From NCBI GenBank assembly GCA_030606635.1, contig JAUWGA010000083.1, positions 1-7,968 of the forward strand: a stretch of DNA of 7,968 nt, given 5' to 3'. Positions within the stretch are counted from its first letter, which is position 1, and the number at the start of each line of letters is the position of its first letter. The stretch comes from Methanosarcinales archaeon. GTDB taxonomy: Archaea > Halobacteriota > Methanosarcinia > Methanosarcinales > Methanogasteraceae. A program made the position numbers and the translations under genes. The notes beneath the pieces are model-generated. The model saw nothing but the letters and a program-made list of their open reading frames with translations, did not search any database and was not told where the DNA came from. Below are positions 6,038 through 7,968 of this stretch, piece by piece.

Positions 6038-7253
6038 ATTAAGGCTGGCGAAAGGCAGAAATTGTTTGATTTTCGCCATAGCAGCTAATTCGGAAGAATT
6101 TGTGGAGCAGGTGGAATCTTGTGATCTGCATGTCAACGAAATACATTTGAATGGAAATATCAATCTGCTGGAAGTCTTATCGAACTGGGAAAAAACCAGT
6201 GAAAATACGGTCTATTTTGTGGAAGGTGTCCGTAGCCAGTTTCCATGGATACTTGGATATTTGAATCTCCATCGCGATCGTTTTTATGAGATTAAGCGCC
6301 CTGTCGTGATATTCGGGAGTGAATATGAGATAACTGAAATATCAAAATATGCACCTGATTTATGGAGATTCAGGAGCAGGACTTATGATTTTACAGAGAA
6401 AAAGGAAATACACGGAGGATTTCCTTCAACTTTATCAGAACCATCTACATCTGTGGAAGAACGTCTCCATTATGCCCTGCCGATCTTTGAAGAGGAGAGT
6501 GTGGATGCGGTGAGAGAGCGGATAACGGCCAATAATTATTTACTTGAAATTATAAAAGAGGATTATAAGAGGGCGGAATTATACATGAACCTCGCAATCT
6601 CCTATCTCAAATTAGATGATTTTGAGAGGGGTAATGAATATTTTGAGAGGGCACTGGAAGTTAGACTGAAATTGAACGATAATATAGGGAGGTCGATTGA
6701 TTACCGGAGATTTGGAGATTTTTATGTATTCAAAGGAGAGTATGCCGAAGCTATAAGATATTACCGAGAAGCGATGAGAGCGGATCCGGACCTTGCAGCA
6801 GCCCACAATAATCTCGGAAATCTGTTAGACGATCAGGGACGGTATGATGAGGCAGAGAAAGAGTACAGAGAGGCAATAAGAGCAGATTCGGATGATGCAG
6901 CAGCCCATTATAATCTCGGAAATCTGTTAGACGATCAGGGACGGTATGATGAGGCAGAGAAAGAGTACAGAGACGCGATAAGGACAGATCCAGATCATGC
7001 ATCAGCCCACAATACTCTCGGAAATCTGTTAAAAGATCAGGGACGGTATGATGAGGCAGAGAAAGAGTACAGAGACGCGATACGGGCGGATCTGGATCTT
7101 GCAGAAGCTCACGGAAATCTCGGCTTACTCTTCTTGACAACAGAGCGACCGGAAGAGGCAAAGAAGGAATTTGGGATCACAAAGGAGTTATTCACGAATC
7201 AGGGAAGAGTAGAGGATGTGAAGAAGGTGGAAGAGTTATTAGCGAATACTTGA
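6000..7253 (+). CDS. TPR protein with degenerate P-loop-like N-terminal domain
   Basis: A 417-residue protein. Residues about 8-131 form an alpha/beta domain: LNELRLAKG (11-19), the strand CLIFAIA (22-28) where a P-loop would be but with no GKT, VYFVEG (71-76), LGYLNLHRDRF (85-95), RPVVIFGSEYE (100-110) and APDLWRFRS (118-126). This pattern recurs at the N-termini of bacterial TPR/STAND-type proteins and is best read as an inactivated NTPase-like domain (inference). A linker follows, then TPRs from about 193 to 406: two diverged repeats, three near-identical 34-residue repeats (271-372) with the LGNLL-DQGRYDEAEKEY core, and a partial last one. The start lies inside the ATPase gene (38-nt overlap), which implies co-translation and probably a complex. 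TPRs likely bind a peptide or protein trigger. Low GC suggests an acquired block. Confidence 0.85.
   Translation: MMYTRQLKEFLNELRLAKGRNCLIFAIAANSEEFVEQVESCDLHVNEIHLNGNINLLEVLSNWEKTSENTVYFVEGVRSQFPWILGYLNLHRDRFYEIKRPVVIFGSEYEITEISKYAPDLWRFRSRTYDFTEKKEIHGGFPSTLSEPSTSVEERLHYALPIFEEESVDAVRERITANNYLLEIIKEDYKRAELYMNLAISYLKLDDFERGNEYFERALEVRLKLNDNIGRSIDYRRFGDFYVFKGEYAEAIRYYREAMRADPDLAAAHNNLGNLLDDQGRYDEAEKEYREAIRADSDDAAAHYNLGNLLDDQGRYDEAEKEYRDAIRTDPDHASAHNTLGNLLKDQGRYDEAEKEYRDAIRADLDLAEAHGNLGLLFLTTERPEEAKKEFGITKELFTNQGRVEDVKKVEELLANT
6813..7118 (+). repeat. Three 102-bp tandem TPR-coding units
   Basis: Units begin at 6813, 6915 and 7017, each opening CTCGGAAATCTGTTA. The first 59 nt of units 1 and 2 are identical; unit 3 differs from them at two positions in that stretch. 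Divergence is confined mostly to the second half of each unit, which encodes the B-helix end and loop. Conservation at silent sites points to recent duplication or gene conversion, not only protein-level selection. Confidence 0.9.
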
Positions 7254-7283
7254 GAAAACAAGAAGATCAAAGGCGATCGCCCC

Positions 7284-7450
7284 ATGAAAATCGAAGACAA
7301 ATTCACTGAACTGAAAACCACCGCAAATGCGCGCTCATCGCATACATCTGCGCTGGCGACCCAACGCTATGCGACACCGAAGCGATCGTACATGCGCTTG
7401 CACGCGGCGGCGCGGACGCGATCGTCGATTCTGGTGTCCGTATCGGATAA
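7284..7450 (+). pseudogene. trpA: Tryptophan synthase alpha chain remnant (frameshifted, truncated)
   Basis: The frame from ATG 7284 begins MKIEDKFTELKTTANA, a normal TrpA start, and then turns to nonsense. A second frame from 7331 continues with ALIAYICAGDPTLCDTEAIV and then HALARGGADAI, the classic first strand and helix of the TrpA barrel (the AGDP motif), ending VDSGVRIG and a stop at 7448. Losing one base near 7330 explains the shift. Similarity stops exactly where the catalytic Glu of the ELG(I/V)PFSDP motif should follow, and about 200 residues are missing. TrpA converts indole-glycerol phosphate to indole in tryptophan synthesis; this copy cannot be active. No trpB is seen before it. 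It is probably the stump of a former trp locus, cut during insertion or deletion next to the ATPase-TPR block. Confidence 0.82.
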
Positions 7451-7460
7451 AAATCTTTTT
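7449..7460. terminator. Possible bidirectional oligo-T terminator
   Basis: AAAAATCTTTTT gives a T5 run on each strand, between convergent genes. Archaeal RNA polymerase commonly stops at short T-runs without a hairpin. It could end the ATPase-TPR message on one strand and the flavoprotein message on the other. A run of five T is at the weak end. Confidence 0.35.
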
Positions 7461-7504
7461 CCAGCGTTATAAATTCATCCTGAACCGTGTCAAGTTGTTT
7501 TCCG

Positions 7505-7524
7505 GTCTTCGGATATCTGAAGAC
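7505..7524. other. 8-bp hairpin downstream of the flavoprotein gene
   Basis: GTCTTCGG, a 4-nt ATAT loop, then CTGAAGAC; all pairs are Watson-Crick except one G-U in the plus-strand RNA. It lies 42 nt past the 3' end of the flavoprotein gene and could be a 3'-end structure. No T-run follows on either strand. Confidence 0.35.
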
Positions 7525-7565
7525 GTGTAAGTTGGAACCAGAGCACCACGCGAGTCGATCCCTGT

Positions 7566-7968
7566 TTACATGTCGGAAACGACAGAAACCACATCCATAG
7601 GATTCCTGAGCACCTCGATTCCCGCAAGCTCTGCAAGCTCTGCCGTGTTTCGCATATCAACATCCCGCACCTTGAGTTCAGCGTATCCGCCGCGGATTGC
7701 GCCGTGTGGACAGGCAGGAGCGCACACGCCGCAGCCATCACACTTCAAGAGATCGATCTGTGAATCGATAGCAGCATTGGGGCACACGACCGCAGGGGTG
7801 CAGATATCGCAGTGGTGCCTGGCGCATACCTCGCGGTCTATCGTATACGGCATCTCCGACCGGATCGTGCCCTCGATGTCCACCGGTACGATATAGACCG
7901 GAACATCGCCTTTTACCGCCTGCGCAACCGCATTCGTTGGCAGCGAGTCTGCTATGCCGTGCACGATC
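7566..7968 (-). CDS. Archaeal flavoprotein with C-terminal iron-sulfur domain (partial)
   Basis: The frame runs out of the window at the right, so the N-terminal part is missing; about 133 residues remain. The visible part begins with the end of a flavoprotein domain (IADSLPTNAVAQAVKG, then VPVYIVPVD), of the kind seen in archaeal FMN proteins related to phosphopantothenoylcysteine decarboxylase (MJ0208/AF1518 type, including DmrB/DmrX dihydromethanopterin reductases). Next come two cysteine clusters: an unusual C-x4-C-x2-C-x5-CP (CARHHCDICTPAVVCP) and a classic ferredoxin C-x2-C-x2-C-x3-CP (CDGCGVCAPACP). The C-terminal LKVRDVDMRNTAELAELAGI pattern is typical of this family. It probably transfers electrons between ferredoxin-type clusters and flavin. 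The exact substrate cannot be decided here; a methanopterin reductase role is possible. Confidence 0.75.
   Translation of the reverse strand, partial: IVHGIADSLPTNAVAQAVKGDVPVYIVPVDIEGTIRSEMPYTIDREVCARHHCDICTPAVVCPNAAIDSQIDLLKCDGCGVCAPACPHGAIRGGYAELKVRDVDMRNTAELAELAGIEVLRNPMDVVSVVSDM

Larger units (their letters stand above)
7254..7565. other. Convergent spacer with gene debris
   Basis: The stretch lies between the plus-strand TPR gene and the minus-strand flavoprotein gene. It contains a 10-bp palindrome GGCGATCGCC (7272-7281), a trpA remnant (7284-7450), a two-sided A/T run (7449-7460), and an 8-bp hairpin (7505-7524). No intact gene is seen in it. Confidence 0.7.

Noticed and set aside
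6813..7118. CRISPR-like array
   Set aside because: The 102-bp units are contiguous, in frame and encode TPRs; there are no spacers.
6751..7161. Minus-strand open frame with 34-residue repeats
   Set aside because: The repeats merely mirror the TPR-coding units on the plus strand.

Overview
The window looks like a piece of an anaerobic euryarchaeal genome, of the methanogen, ANME or Syntrophoarchaeum kind. The evidence is a pyruvate:ferredoxin oxidoreductase alpha subunit, a flavoprotein/ferredoxin resembling the archaeal MJ0208/AF1518 family, KaiC/RAD55-like proteins, a small archaeal CRM-domain protein, archaeal TATA boxes about 25-30 nt before likely transcript starts, and only occasional Shine-Dalgarno sites. 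The lineage is inferred from gene content only.

Layout. Positions 1-1020 (+) hold the 3' part of porA, with no porB after it. Positions 1021-1477 are a gene-free spacer with an 11-bp hairpin, two motifs that look like dispersed repeats, and a TATA box at its end. Positions 1478-3954 (+) are a tight four-gene operon: a stand-alone KaiC/RAD55-like protein with altered nucleotide-binding residues; a fusion of a second, more degenerate RecA-like domain to an apparently intact Ras/Arf-like GTPase; a Roadblock/LC7 protein; and a CRM/YhbY RNA-binding protein. Spacing is 5 nt, 1 nt and a 4-nt ATGA overlap. Positions 3938-4540 (-) encode a MagIII-like (COG2231-type) HhH-GPD DNA glycosylase, tail-to-tail with the CRM gene and overlapping it by 17 bp.

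Positions 4675-7253 (+) form an AT-richer accessory-looking block: a possible 35-codon ORF, an AAA+/STAND-like ATPase, and, overlapping it by 38 nt, a TPR protein. The TPR protein's N-terminal domain looks like a P-loop fold without a P-loop. Its TPR region contains three near-identical 102-bp units. At the right edge of this block (7284-7450) lies a frameshifted, truncated trpA remnant. Positions 7566-7968 (-) hold the C-terminal part of a flavoprotein with two iron-sulfur motifs.

How the genes may work together. The first operon looks like a small-GTPase switch of the MglA/MglB or conservon type: the Roadblock protein is the likely GTPase regulator or platform, and the two degraded RecA-like modules are likely sensors or scaffolds rather than motors. 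The ATPase-TPR pair looks like a split STAND-type signalling or conflict system, with NTPase and TPR sensor on separate chains. No classical effector domain is recognisable. These two modules are the most interesting content of the window.
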